64,000 bases of DNA from Vibrio cyclitrophicus. GTDB taxonomy: Bacteria; Pseudomonadota; Gammaproteobacteria; Enterobacterales; Vibrionaceae. Both the position numbers and the translations under genes were made by a program. The notes beneath the pieces were generated by a model. It was given only the letters and a program-made list of their open reading frames with translations, had not been told where the DNA came from and made no database searches. Positions 29,031-38,438 of this stretch are shown here, piece after piece. Each line of letters begins with the position of its first letter. Positions within the stretch are counted from its first letter, which is position 1. The stretch spans positions 682,001 to 746,000 of the forward strand of contig NZ_AP025481.1 of NCBI RefSeq assembly GCF_024347435.1, given 5' to 3'.

Positions 29031-29977
29031 TTAAATTTCATTTTCTCGCTCTCAGCAGTACCGGTATAGCCCACATATTGCGCGGGCATTGCAGGACTGA
29101 GCCAACGTCCAAAATCCTGAATCTCTCTTACCTTAAGACCCTGTTTTGATAACTCTTGTGCGGCACCCACACGAATCGAGTTACCTGAAAAATGGTGGTT
29201 ATCTGCTAAACCTAGTATATCACTCGCTCTTCTTAATATTCGGTATATAGAAGAATCATCCAAAGGTTGAAGCCTAATATTTTCGTGCTTATCTATTGCA
29301 CGAAACATAGGAAGTTCATCTTCTGAACCAGTAAAAGAAAGCCATCGCTGTAGTGCAACACTAGCCACTTGTGACAGCTTGTAAGCCGAATCCTTAATGG
29401 TTATCTGATAGCCTTCATCGTAACTCTCGATATCATTCATCTTTAACGCTTTAAGCTCAGAACGTTTTAACGCACACTCGAACATCACATTATAGATAGC
29501 AATATCACGAACCTCTTTTAAGTTTGCTTTTTGATGAGAAAGCAACATGTTCAATTCAGTCAGGTGTGCAGATGTCATCGCATTAGTTTGTTTAGCGTCA
29601 CCGGCCATTTGAGCTTGCAAGTGGAGTAGGGTAAAGCGAACTTGCCTATGTTTAATCGGGTTGGCAAAGTTAAGCACAGTATGCAACAAACTAAGTGTTG
29701 CAGTGTAACGTTTTAGAGAGGCGTACTTTCTGTCATTGGATTCAGTTTCGAGGAAACGACGAACAGCAGTAATAGATGCAGGGAGTGTGTTGATACGATG
29801 TTTAGTACAGAACGCATGGTAGCGATTCCAATCACTATAGATACCTAACAGTGAATTATGAGAGTACTGATGTCCTGTTAACTCATCTATAATTTCAATT
29901 GTCGCTTTGCTGTTTAATTTTTCAACAAATGAATTAATTGTCACAAAGTCAGTTAAAATAGGGACTTTTTTTCTCAA
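29009..29977 (-). CDS. Tyrosine recombinase / integrase-like protein
   Basis: 322 residues. A SAM-like core-binding part (about 40-130) precedes a catalytic part (about 140-320). Arg I is in CALKRSELKAL, a candidate Lys in TIKDSAYK, Arg II in NSIRVGAAQEL, Trp in FGRWLSP and the nucleophile Tyr in AQYVGYTG. The His usual in box II (HxxR) is Asn here. The only plausible start is TTG at 29977. It lies about 950 bases left of the dif site and next to a near-perfect inverted repeat. Its substrate site is unknown; it may be an old integrase or a resident Vibrio recombinase. Confidence 0.8.
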   Translation of the reverse strand: MRKKVPILTDFVTINSFVEKLNSKATIEIIDELTGHQYSHNSLLGIYSDWNRYHAFCTKHRINTLPASITAVRRFLETESNDRKYASLKRYTATLSLLHTVLNFANPIKHRQVRFTLLHLQAQMAGDAKQTNAMTSAHLTELNMLLSHQKANLKEVRDIAIYNVMFECALKRSELKALKMNDIESYDEGYQITIKDSAYKLSQVASVALQRWLSFTGSEDELPMFRAIDKHENIRLQPLDDSSIYRILRRASDILGLADNHHFSGNSIRVGAAQELSKQGLKVREIQDFGRWLSPAMPAQYVGYTGTAESEKMKFKAIVPWQ

Positions 29978-30077
29978 ATTACCGTACCTGAACAGCTGTT
30001 TTTACCATATTATGCTTGATATCATTAAAAGTATACTTATGATTAATGCAGTGAAAACAAAAAGATGATTAATAGAT

Positions 30078-30446
30078 ATGGCTAATTCAATTTACCGAAG
30101 CGTCCATCTTCAGTCGATAGATGCAAATAACACGGTTTGGCGTGCGAAGTTAAAAAACAATGTTATTCAAGGCAATCTAGCTGCCGTGAAGAAGAGTATT
30201 GATTGGTGGATTGACACCGCATCTATTATTGATCCAAAAGAGTTCACAGCGTTAAGTAAGTCCAGAGGAGCTGGCGGCGCAAGTGAAAACTTTAACGGCT
30301 ACCAGATAAAGAATGACACCGGAGAGCCTAATGCGTGGTATTGCATGTTTAACGGTCGCTTAATTAAAGGCGGCAAAATTGCAATCCAACGTCATATAGA
30401 AGCTTACTTACTCGCTAAACAAAAAGCAGAGCAACAAAAGAAGTAA
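30078..30446 (+). CDS. DUF3319-like small protein
   Basis: 122 residues, soluble and basic, with no signal peptide. It has YRSVHLQSIDANN near the start, a conserved-looking IKGGKIAIQRHIEAYLL near the end and a lysine/glutamine-rich tail. I recognise the pattern as the Vibrio DUF3319 family, from memory. The function is unknown. The yciH start lies three bases after its stop, so the two are co-transcribed, hinting at a role in translation or stress. Confidence 0.7.
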   Translation: MANSIYRSVHLQSIDANNTVWRAKLKNNVIQGNLAAVKKSIDWWIDTASIIDPKEFTALSKSRGAGGASENFNGYQIKNDTGEPNAWYCMFNGRLIKGGKIAIQRHIEAYLLAKQKAEQQKK

Positions 30447-30449
30447 TTT

Positions 30450-30761
30450 ATGAGCCTAGTATATTCAACAGAAACAGGTCGCATTAAACCTGAAGAAGAG
30501 AAAGTCCAACGTCCTAAAGGCGATGGTATCGTTCGAATCCAAAAAGAAACCAAAGGCCGCAAAGGCAAAGGCGTTTCTGTCGTAACAGGCTTAGATCTAG
30601 ATGACGCACCATTGAAACTAATGGCTGCAGAACTTAAAAAAGTATGTGGTTGCGGTGGCTCTGTAAAAGATGGCAACATAGAGATTCAAGGCGACGCTCG
30701 CGACAAGATTAAAGCGCACCTTGAAAAGAAAGGCTACAAAGTTAAGTTTGCTGGCGGTTAA
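30450..30761 (+). CDS. yciH: SUI1-family translation factor YciH
   Basis: 103 residues. The C-terminal half GKGVSVVTGLDLDD...LKKVCGCGGSVKDGNIEIQGD is the SUI1/eIF1 domain. In E. coli YciH inhibits initiation under stress by acting on the 30S subunit. It is the second gene of a two-gene operon with the DUF3319-like gene. A terminator-like hairpin and then the chromosome dif site follow it. In V. cholerae, as I recall, yciH and vxrE are near neighbours; here about 10.6 kb separates them. Confidence 0.92.
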   Translation: MSLVYSTETGRIKPEEEKVQRPKGDGIVRIQKETKGRKGKGVSVVTGLDLDDAPLKLMAAELKKVCGCGGSVKDGNIEIQGDARDKIKAHLEKKGYKVKFAGG

Positions 30762-30880
30762 GCTCTAACTAATGCCAGGGGTAAAATCGAAGATTATTAT
30801 CACTGGTTATTAGGTATTTTATGGTAAATAGCCAACATGGTTAAATACACAGTATAAATCAGAGAATACCGACACCAAAT

Positions 30881-30914
30881 AAAGGCAGGGCATCACACAA
30901 AGATACCTGCCTTA
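30881..30914 (+). terminator. Hairpin after yciH, probable terminator
   Basis: AAGGCAGG and CCTGCCTT arms (30882-30889 and 30906-30913) with a 16-base loop and a weak T tail. It ends about 16 bases before dif. Confidence 0.6.
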
Positions 30915-30929
30915 TAAACGTCAAATCAT

Positions 30930-30957
30930 ATTTAACATAACGTACATAATGCGCAGT
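30930..30957 (-). other. dif: dif site (XerC/XerD chromosome-dimer resolution)
   Basis: On the plus strand: XerD arm ATTTAACATAA, centre CGTACA, XerC arm TAATGCGCAGT. On the minus strand the XerD arm reads TTATGTTAAAT, identical to the Vibrio dif arm I remember. The XerC arm ACTGCGCATTA differs from V. cholerae dif1 by one base. The centre TGTACG is intermediate between the V. cholerae dif1 (TGTATG) and dif2 (CGTGCG) forms. The flanking matS sites agree with a terminus location. The accessory islet starts directly to its right. Confidence 0.9.
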
Positions 30958-31183
30958 GATGGACATTGAAATCTGAGGGGTTTCAGTACCTTAGTCCTTA
31001 CGGATTTTGCACACAACGCCGGATTAAGTCCTTAATGTTGTGGGTTTTATGGAATTTGACTGCACGTTTATGCGCGTTGAGTTTGATATTGTTGGCTATA
31101 CTTGGTTTTCGTATCTCTGATTTTTGCGCTCACGTGTCGCCGTTTCCAGAAAATTTCGACTACAAACACACTTTATAAGGAGG
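30958..31183. other. Segment between dif and IS21: hairpins, doubtful short ORF
   Basis: Holds a bulged hairpin at 31012-31042 (CACAAC...ATTAAG paired with CTTAATGTTGTG) and a 70-codon frame (30966-31178) with a hydrophobic middle. The frame has no clear binding site and runs through the hairpin, so I do not call it a gene. It may be the end of a dif-integrated element. Confidence 0.5.
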
Positions 31184-31279
31184 TGTCAGCGCCGATGTAA
31201 AAATGACCCACTAACGCCGATTTAAAATTGACCCACTTGAGGCAAACTATCCGTTCGTAAATGGACAAAGCGGCGGATT

Positions 31280-33090
<1,811 letters not shown>

Positions 33091-33208
33091 TTACGTGGGT
33101 GGGTCAGTTTTACTTCGGCGATAACGTCGATAAGTGGGTCAATTTTAAACTGGCGTTGACAGAGGAAAAAAATTTTGCACGCTTGTCTTAATTTTTGAAG
33201 GAGATCAC

Positions 33209-33631
33209 ATGCTCACGCCACACTTTGCGGATCTCGTGCACGATCACTTTGGTGATATCCACGACGCCGCGGCCTTTTTTCACGTTCAACCAATCACCGT
33301 TCAACGATGGCTCTCAGGTGAAGTCCCTGTGAACCCGATGGCCGAAAAATTGATGAACATCCACGCTCGCGGTTATTTGCCGTTAGACTATCGTTGGAAT
33401 GGATTTAAGGTGCACTTTGACCGTGCTACCTTGATCACGCCTGAACGACGCGAGTTTAATCCGAAAGAATTGCTCAGTTTTGCGTATTGGCGCGACGAAC
33501 ATCGTCAGCTCGTCGAGCGCCACGGTCGAATTGATTCCCCAAAGTTTTACCCACCTAAAGATCATCCATTACCGTTTCGTGGCGGCCGCCGTATGCCCGC
33601 GAAGCCTTGGGTGCCCACCAAGTTCAAGTAA
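33209..33631 (+). CDS. DUF3653-like phage protein with HTH
   Basis: 140 residues. A N-terminal helix-turn-helix (AAAFFHVQPITVQRWLSGEVPVNPMAEKLM) is followed by WNGFKVHFDRATLITPERREFNPKELLSFAYW, which resembles the DUF3653 family found beside filamentous-phage genes in vibrios (from memory). It is probably a phage transcription regulator. AAGGAG lies six bases before the ATG. The IS21 copy sits 47 bases upstream and may have displaced the native promoter. Its base composition is less AT-rich than the cassette to its right. Confidence 0.65.
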   Translation: MLTPHFADLVHDHFGDIHDAAAFFHVQPITVQRWLSGEVPVNPMAEKLMNIHARGYLPLDYRWNGFKVHFDRATLITPERREFNPKELLSFAYWRDEHRQLVERHGRIDSPKFYPPKDHPLPFRGGRRMPAKPWVPTKFK

Positions 33632-33644
33632 CATTTCACGCAAA

Positions 33645-33715
33645 CCTTAGGGAATTACCATCAGCATAATAAGAACCCAAAATGCGAATTCATGGTAATG
33701 AATCCCTATTGTAAG
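33645..33715. repeat. Long imperfect inverted repeat after the DUF3653-like gene
   Basis: CCTTAGGGAATTACCAT and its near-complement (33691-33715) form a stem of about 17-20 bp with a ~30-base loop, at the end of the phage-like gene and 180 bases before the stop of the opposing cassette. Confidence 0.5.
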
Positions 33716-33897
33716 GTACCAAGAAAAAGGTATGACTCTCCTATCCCATTTTATACGCTGGTACTTTAAACATCAGGTTTAAATCCATCCCTGAAACCAT
33801 ATTAGATATTGCTTGGTACACGAGAGCAAAAACTCGACATTAGATCTTTTTGTCACAATACACGATTATTGTAATTGAGGTTTTGTAAAACTTATTT

Positions 33898-34491
33898 CTA
33901 CTTTAAGCTGAAAGGCTCCATCCCAATCTTATAGTTTGAATCATATTCTTCTATCTTTTTTAAAAAATTATCAAAGTCATTTTTGTCTTTAACAAGTAAG
34001 TATTCTGAGTAAAGCTTATAATAGCTTTGCTCTCCTATATAAGGTCGAACAATATGCATACTCTTAACTGAGTACTGTCTCACTTTAAAAACTGACGTTT
34101 GTTTAGATAACAAAAACGTTGAAAAAACAAATAGAGAAAATCCTATAACTAGGCCACTCCATCCCTTTATATATGAGGAAAGTACCATATTTGCGAATTT
34201 CGCAATGGCAATATGTTCAAGAGATTTTGAAGAACTAAATATACAAGCTAAACCCAGAAAAGTCATACCAAACAGAAACATTACACCGGATTGTCCTTCA
34301 TACGAAACTGTTGATGCGTTCTGATATATCGAATCTTCATATGTCGATGATATTATTGATAAAACATATGTAATCGCTCCTAAGAGATAGCTTAACATAG
34401 GTGACAGTAGTTTTTCCCAAACTCCGCTCCCAATAGCACCGACAAATATAGTTCCACAAAAAGCCAGACAGATTTTTATTATTTTATTCAT
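33898..34491 (-). CDS. Membrane protein, last gene of the cassette
   Basis: 197 residues. Hydrophobic segments are at about 5-25, 30-50, 70-88 and 108-130, followed by a soluble, lysine-rich C-terminal tail of about 65 residues. The N-terminal GAIGSGVWEKLLSPMLSYL pattern is one I associate with small membrane proteins of accessory islands; I know no function. It follows the second SIR2-like gene by 142 bases in the same direction. The region is clearly AT-rich. Confidence 0.6.
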   Translation of the reverse strand: MNKIIKICLAFCGTIFVGAIGSGVWEKLLSPMLSYLLGAITYVLSIISSTYEDSIYQNASTVSYEGQSGVMFLFGMTFLGLACIFSSSKSLEHIAIAKFANMVLSSYIKGWSGLVIGFSLFVFSTFLLSKQTSVFKVRQYSVKSMHIVRPYIGEQSYYKLYSEYLLVKDKNDFDNFLKKIEEYDSNYKIGMEPFSLK

Positions 34492-34633
34492 TTAATAGCA
34501 ACAATTCTTAGAAATTAATTTTTAGTCAAAATTATTATTTGTATAAGATAAAGGTCACCACTCCGATTAAATGTAGTCGATGCAGTAACCCCACTCTAAA
34601 CTAGACTTAGATTTTTAGACGACTTTATCACGC

Positions 34634-35665
34634 TCACACATTTGCAGTTTTTGCGTCAAATAACGTTACTTTACATTTGAATTTACCCTTAATTTTTTCA
34701 ATGTATTTTCTATCATCATCACTGTATACACCGATATAAACACTAAAAAGTTTGTTTCCAGCAGGTCTACCTTGCTTCGCGGCAATATTTATTGCGTCAA
34801 TTATATGATAATCATACTTGCCAAAATTAAATCCAAATGTAACTAGTGAACCCTGAATTTCACACAATGAATCATAGCAAAATGTTAAATATCGGTTATG
34901 AAGGATATGCTCAAGCTTCTCTTCACCATTGCCTGACGCTACAAACACTGGGTAATGCCCATGATCAATCCTACGCTTGATATTCTCGAGCAAGTACTTC
35001 GTGCCTGTATACTCTTCTTTGATAATATGGACACCTTCATCAAAGATGGGTAATGCTCCATGAAGATAATAGATATTTTGGCTACTCTTGTTATTACCCC
35101 ACCTAAGTTCCGAATATTCAGGCTCATCGCCATCACCCCCGTCATTTTCTCGATCTCGCCCAAAGCCATCTATCGCATTTTTAGCGCCTTTTCTCATAAG
35201 AACCCAATATAGCAATAAGTCATAATTGGTACTGAATAATGAACCTTGGTTGTTGATGAAAAATGATAAAAAACCAGAACATTTATCTATCTGATTTTCT
35301 TCCAACTTAAAGACATGCTCAGGGTGTAGTGATTCAACTGCATCGATCAGGCTTTCTTTCAACCGTTCACTCGCTAATTCAACTTTTTCCAACAATTGGT
35401 CATCGGTACCAAATGCCTCAATAAGTTCACCGAAATTATCTAATTGTTGCATCACCAATTCGAAGTTTTTGGTTTTTATTATATTAAAAAGTGAGGATAT
35501 CAATGGATCTTCTTGCTTTTCAATAAATTGATGCAAGGCGTTATAAGAAAAGATTTTATGGTTATAGGCCATACTAAAGCCGTTACCCAACAGCAAATGA
35601 GTTGTTCTTTCTTTTTTTTCCAAATACTCTTTAACTTCATTAAACGTTTTTAGCTTACTGCTCAT
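34634..35665 (-). CDS. SIR2-like protein (DUF4917 type), paralogue B
   Basis: 343 residues. LLLGNGFSMAY near residue 25, SLFSTNYDLLLYW near 142 and YYLHGALPIFDEG near 200 match the NAD-binding GNGFS, TNYD and LHG motifs of SIR2-like proteins. VTFGFNFGKYDYHI near 280 is the closing part of the fold. DUF4917 is my family assignment from memory. Many bacterial SIR2 proteins deplete NAD+ during phage infection. It has GAGG before the ATG and lies 33 bases behind its paralogue. The two differ widely in sequence, so the duplication is old. Confidence 0.75.
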   Translation of the reverse strand: MSSKLKTFNEVKEYLEKKERTTHLLLGNGFSMAYNHKIFSYNALHQFIEKQEDPLISSLFNIIKTKNFELVMQQLDNFGELIEAFGTDDQLLEKVELASERLKESLIDAVESLHPEHVFKLEENQIDKCSGFLSFFINNQGSLFSTNYDLLLYWVLMRKGAKNAIDGFGRDRENDGGDGDEPEYSELRWGNNKSSQNIYYLHGALPIFDEGVHIIKEEYTGTKYLLENIKRRIDHGHYPVFVASGNGEEKLEHILHNRYLTFCYDSLCEIQGSLVTFGFNFGKYDYHIIDAINIAAKQGRPAGNKLFSVYIGVYSDDDRKYIEKIKGKFKCKVTLFDAKTANV

Positions 35666-35698
35666 TCTGACCTCTAGATAGAAATATCAATCCGCATC

Positions 35699-36667
35699 TC
35701 ACTCCCAAATAGGAGTGCTTTCAGCTCGATAAAAGTGAACATTACAAGTTTCAAAGAAAGATGCAGCATTGGACTTAGTTCTTCTGTTCTGTGCTGAATT
35801 GTCATCTCCATAAATACTCACGTAAACATCCGTGACTCCACTTGAATCTACTTGTTCAAAAATATGAGTATCCGTGTCATCCATCGAATGACCAAAAATG
35901 ATTAGATTGCCATTCATTTTCCCCAGTTTTCCATAGCAATAATTTAGGTATGGATTATGAAGTATTTTATCTAGCTTTTGGAAGTGCGTAGGTTCAGACA
36001 CAAATATTGGGAATTTATTAGAAGCTAGGTTTGCTCTAACCTGGTCTATGATCGTATCCCCGCTCTGGGTATAAGCGTGCTTTTTAATCACCCCACCTTC
36101 ATCATATAGGTGCAACCCACCATGAAGAAAGAACACATTTTGGCTAGTATCACTACCAACCCAAGTTCGATGCTGACGAAAACCATCATCGCTTTCAAAC
36201 CCTGCTGGATCTAGTTCAGATTTGTTCCGAGCCCAATACATTAGTAAATCGTAATTCAAGGTAAAAATACTACCGAATTGACTTAGAAAATTTCGCGCCA
36301 TTTCATACTGTTCGTCAGTAACCGCACTTGGTAAGCTCGGATGCGTCTCTGCGATAGCTGTCACTAGCGATGATTTTAAAATATCAGCATCATTTCGAAT
36401 TGCAGTTAATAATGCAGTACCACCACTATATAATTCGCAGATATCCGCACTTACAATCAAGCTTTGCATCACATTTTCAAAATCATATGTTTCTAACCGG
36501 TTAAAAATACTTTTTATCTCAGTATTTCGCACACCAAAATTAGCCGAATCTAATAGATTCTTGTAGTTAAATATATCGTAGCGCCACGCTTGCGAAAATC
36601 CATTTCCGATAAGGAGATGTCTATGACTACCTTCCGTCTCTTCTAGTACTTGTGCAAATGTTTTCAA
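35699..36667 (-). CDS. SIR2-like protein (DUF4917 type), paralogue A
   Basis: 322 residues from TTG at 36667, which has AGGAG at good spacing; a TTG six codons upstream has none. It has LLIGNGFSQAW near residue 19, SIFTLNYDLLMYWARN near 135 and FFLHGGLHLYDEGG near 180, then IIFGHSMDDTDTHIFEQ near 270. These are the same ordered motifs as in the downstream paralogue, and the last resembles the GxS/D part of SIR2 folds. It is probably an NAD+-binding or NAD+-cleaving enzyme, possibly forming a hetero-complex with its neighbour. Confidence 0.75.
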   Translation of the reverse strand: MKTFAQVLEETEGSHRHLLIGNGFSQAWRYDIFNYKNLLDSANFGVRNTEIKSIFNRLETYDFENVMQSLIVSADICELYSGGTALLTAIRNDADILKSSLVTAIAETHPSLPSAVTDEQYEMARNFLSQFGSIFTLNYDLLMYWARNKSELDPAGFESDDGFRQHRTWVGSDTSQNVFFLHGGLHLYDEGGVIKKHAYTQSGDTIIDQVRANLASNKFPIFVSEPTHFQKLDKILHNPYLNYCYGKLGKMNGNLIIFGHSMDDTDTHIFEQVDSSGVTDVYVSIYGDDNSAQNRRTKSNAASFFETCNVHFYRAESTPIWE

Positions 36668-36798
36668 TCTATCTCCTAATTTCAAAAGTAAGGAAGACTC
36701 TAAGCAATACAGATGTTTTCAAATAGAGCCTTCATATTTAAAATTAACGCATGGTAAATGCCATACCTAAGGAACATTTTCTTGCGTAACCTGTCATG

Positions 36799-37032
36799 TT
36801 ATTTTTTTGAAAACTTACCAAGCGTCTTTTGTAAATGGTTGTCTAAGTGCGCTTGAACTATTCTTAGTCCCTCTTCTCCCGCTACGTCTAGCAACGAATC
36901 GTAGTCATTTAACTCACTACAATTTTGACATTTTATTAAATCCCCAGAAGAAAATTCCTGATCAGAATCTCCCTCTAAATGACAATCACAAAACAAGCAT
37001 TTAAGCTCAATCGTAAAATTGCCATCTTCCAT
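36799..37032 (-). CDS. Small zinc-ribbon protein of the cassette
   Basis: 77 residues. Two CxxC pairs, CLFC near 12 and CQNC near 35, make a compact ribbon, followed by an amphipathic C-terminal helix ending in lysines. The ATG overlaps the stop of the winged-helix-like gene (TAATG), so the two are translationally coupled. The function is unknown; it could be an adaptor or a small nucleic-acid-binding subunit for the neighbours. Confidence 0.65.
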   Translation of the reverse strand: MEDGNFTIELKCLFCDCHLEGDSDQEFSSGDLIKCQNCSELNDYDSLLDVAGEEGLRIVQAHLDNHLQKTLGKFSKK

Positions 37033-37439
37033 TAGTAATACCCTTTAAGTTTCAGGCCGAGTGTTGCTAAGGCTAAAAGAAAACCTAAAACGAGAAAAAG
37101 CCCCTTGTGCTCCTCAATATAATAAGAAGTTTTCTTCAAAAACGACCTGTTTGCTTTGAGTTCCTCTGAACGCTTTTTAGAACGAGCAACACCTATTCCT
37201 TTGGGAGTTATTTGTAACCCTTTGTACTTATCACCTCCCAAATACGTATGATTGAGCCACTCATGTGCTAAGCACTTGTCTGCTGCCTTTTCTAGTTGTT
37301 CAAGCGTAAAAGGGCTTTTTTTGGCCTCGTTGATCTCTTGCAACAATTTTTCATCTATACCGAGATTAACGGTTTTGTAGGTACGACCGTGTTCTTCCAT
37401 ATAGTCGATAATATTATTTAATAACGCATATTCAGGCAT
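37032..37439 (-). CDS. Winged-helix-like protein with C-terminal membrane anchor
   Basis: 135 residues from the ATG at 37439, which has a near-perfect GGAGG seven bases upstream; an ATG 25 codons earlier would add an unlikely leader inside the spacer repeat. Residues 1-85 look like a winged-helix fold (LLNNIIDYMEEHG..., LEQLEKAADKCLAHEWL, LQITPKGIGVARS). The C terminus holds one membrane helix (GLFLVLGFLLALATLGL) and KGYY. A wHTH tethered to the membrane could act as a sensor or scaffold. It is coupled to the zinc-ribbon gene. Confidence 0.65.
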   Translation of the reverse strand: MPEYALLNNIIDYMEEHGRTYKTVNLGIDEKLLQEINEAKKSPFTLEQLEKAADKCLAHEWLNHTYLGGDKYKGLQITPKGIGVARSKKRSEELKANRSFLKKTSYYIEEHKGLFLVLGFLLALATLGLKLKGYY

Positions 37440-37455
37440 TTTATCCTCCGAAAAA

Positions 37456-37539
37456 CATAACGCCACAGTACTCAGTTGGTTAAGATAGAGCCATGCAGAA
37501 CGAGCCAACTGCATAAATCGACTTGATTGCCTCGTTATG
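37456..37539 (-). repeat. Nested inverted repeats, attC-like
   Basis: Outer arms CATAACG/CGTTATG (37456-37462, 37533-37539) and inner arms CAGTTGG/CCAACTG (37473-37479, 37505-37511). The outer arm contains the stop codon of the HEPN-motif gene, as in integron cassettes, but the arm spacing (10 and 21 bases) is not that of a standard attC. Confidence 0.35.
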
Positions 37540-38206
37540 AATCTTTTTCTCCAACCATCGCCTTTTCAAACCTTAGATTCATTCGATGGGCATAGCTTCT
37601 ATTTGTAAACGAACTAGGTTCAATCCCCATATAACTTGATGAACACCCGGGTGACACTAAAAATTCGATCTCATTATTTAATAATGTATCTACTATGTTT
37701 ACATATGGTTCTGTATCTTCATGGAAGTCAATCGCATATAGTCCCCAGCACTCATTAATAAATGGGTCTATAACACCGTAAATAAAGTCAGTCGATGTAC
37801 AACTTGAGTTTTGAGGGATAGCAAAATGTTGTATGGAGTTTCGCAGCATTCCAAACTCTTTATATAAACCTAAGTTTGGTAACTTTATTCCTGCTGTAGC
37901 CCATAACCTTTCCGGTAGCTCGGAGTACTGAATAGTTTTTGCTTTTTGAACAAGCGCTTTAAAGTCCAAGGTTTCTCCATCTACCTGCGTAGAACGCGGT
38001 ATTTGGTCAAATATGAGTAACGGATGCTCTTCAGCTATTCTTGCTTTGATTAAAATTTCTGCTGCATGTGCAGCCTGCAAAACTGATAGCTCAGACCACT
38101 TATCATTTTCAAAACTATAGAAATTCGCATGCCAGTTTGCATGAGCCAATGCTGCGAGTCCGAGTTCTAGCATATCCTTTGGTACGTTTTTCAATTCTTG
38201 TTGCAT
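37535..38206 (-). CDS. HEPN-motif protein, first gene of the cassette
   Basis: 223 residues, soluble. A helical region with LQAAHAAEILIKARIAEEHPLLIF (about 43-67) is followed by GMLRNSIQHFAIP near residue 130. RNSIQH is the R-x4-H motif of HEPN ribonucleases, here with the usual Asn after Arg. HEPN proteins act in toxin-antitoxin and abortive phage defence by cutting RNA. The C-terminal 80 residues are unrecognised. It opens the leftward cassette, preceded by an AT-rich region with a TGATTTAAATCA palindrome at 38330. Confidence 0.65.
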   Translation of the reverse strand: MQQELKNVPKDMLELGLAALAHANWHANFYSFENDKWSELSVLQAAHAAEILIKARIAEEHPLLIFDQIPRSTQVDGETLDFKALVQKAKTIQYSELPERLWATAGIKLPNLGLYKEFGMLRNSIQHFAIPQNSSCTSTDFIYGVIDPFINECWGLYAIDFHEDTEPYVNIVDTLLNNEIEFLVSPGCSSSYMGIEPSSFTNRSYAHRMNLRFEKAMVGEKDS

Positions 38207-38329
38207 ATGTTTGACTCTGATTAAATTCGCAACAGTCTAAAAGACTGAGGGATTTTGCATTTAAATACAGTTTTTCTGGCTAGCCTGATTTATGCAATTG
38301 ATTATAACCATTAACCCTATTTATAACAG

Positions 38330-38341
38330 TGATTTAAATCA
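38330..38341. promoter_or_regulatory. Palindrome TGATTTAAATCA upstream of the HEPN gene
   Basis: A perfect 12-bp palindrome in the 232-base region before the cassette, flanked by outer ACAG/CTGT arms. It is a possible operator for cassette expression. Confidence 0.35.
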
Positions 38342-38391
38342 TTAGCTGTAAAACTAAATGCTAAGCGTCTAATTACTTATAGGTGAGATGC

Positions 38392-38427
38392 AAAAAGAGC
38401 CTCTTTTATAAGAAAGTGGCTCTTTTT
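38392..38427. terminator. Bidirectional terminator between tiny phage-like genes and the cassette
   Basis: AAAAAGAGCC (38392-38401) and GGCTCTTTTT (38418-38427) form a 10-bp stem with T runs in both directions. It should separate the tiny genes from the defence-like cassette. Confidence 0.85.
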
Positions 38428-38438
38428 ATTGGTGAGGT

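Noticed and set aside
30966..31178. 70-codon ORF next to dif
   Set aside because: No binding site, weak start, and it runs through a hairpin; kept only as a described segment.
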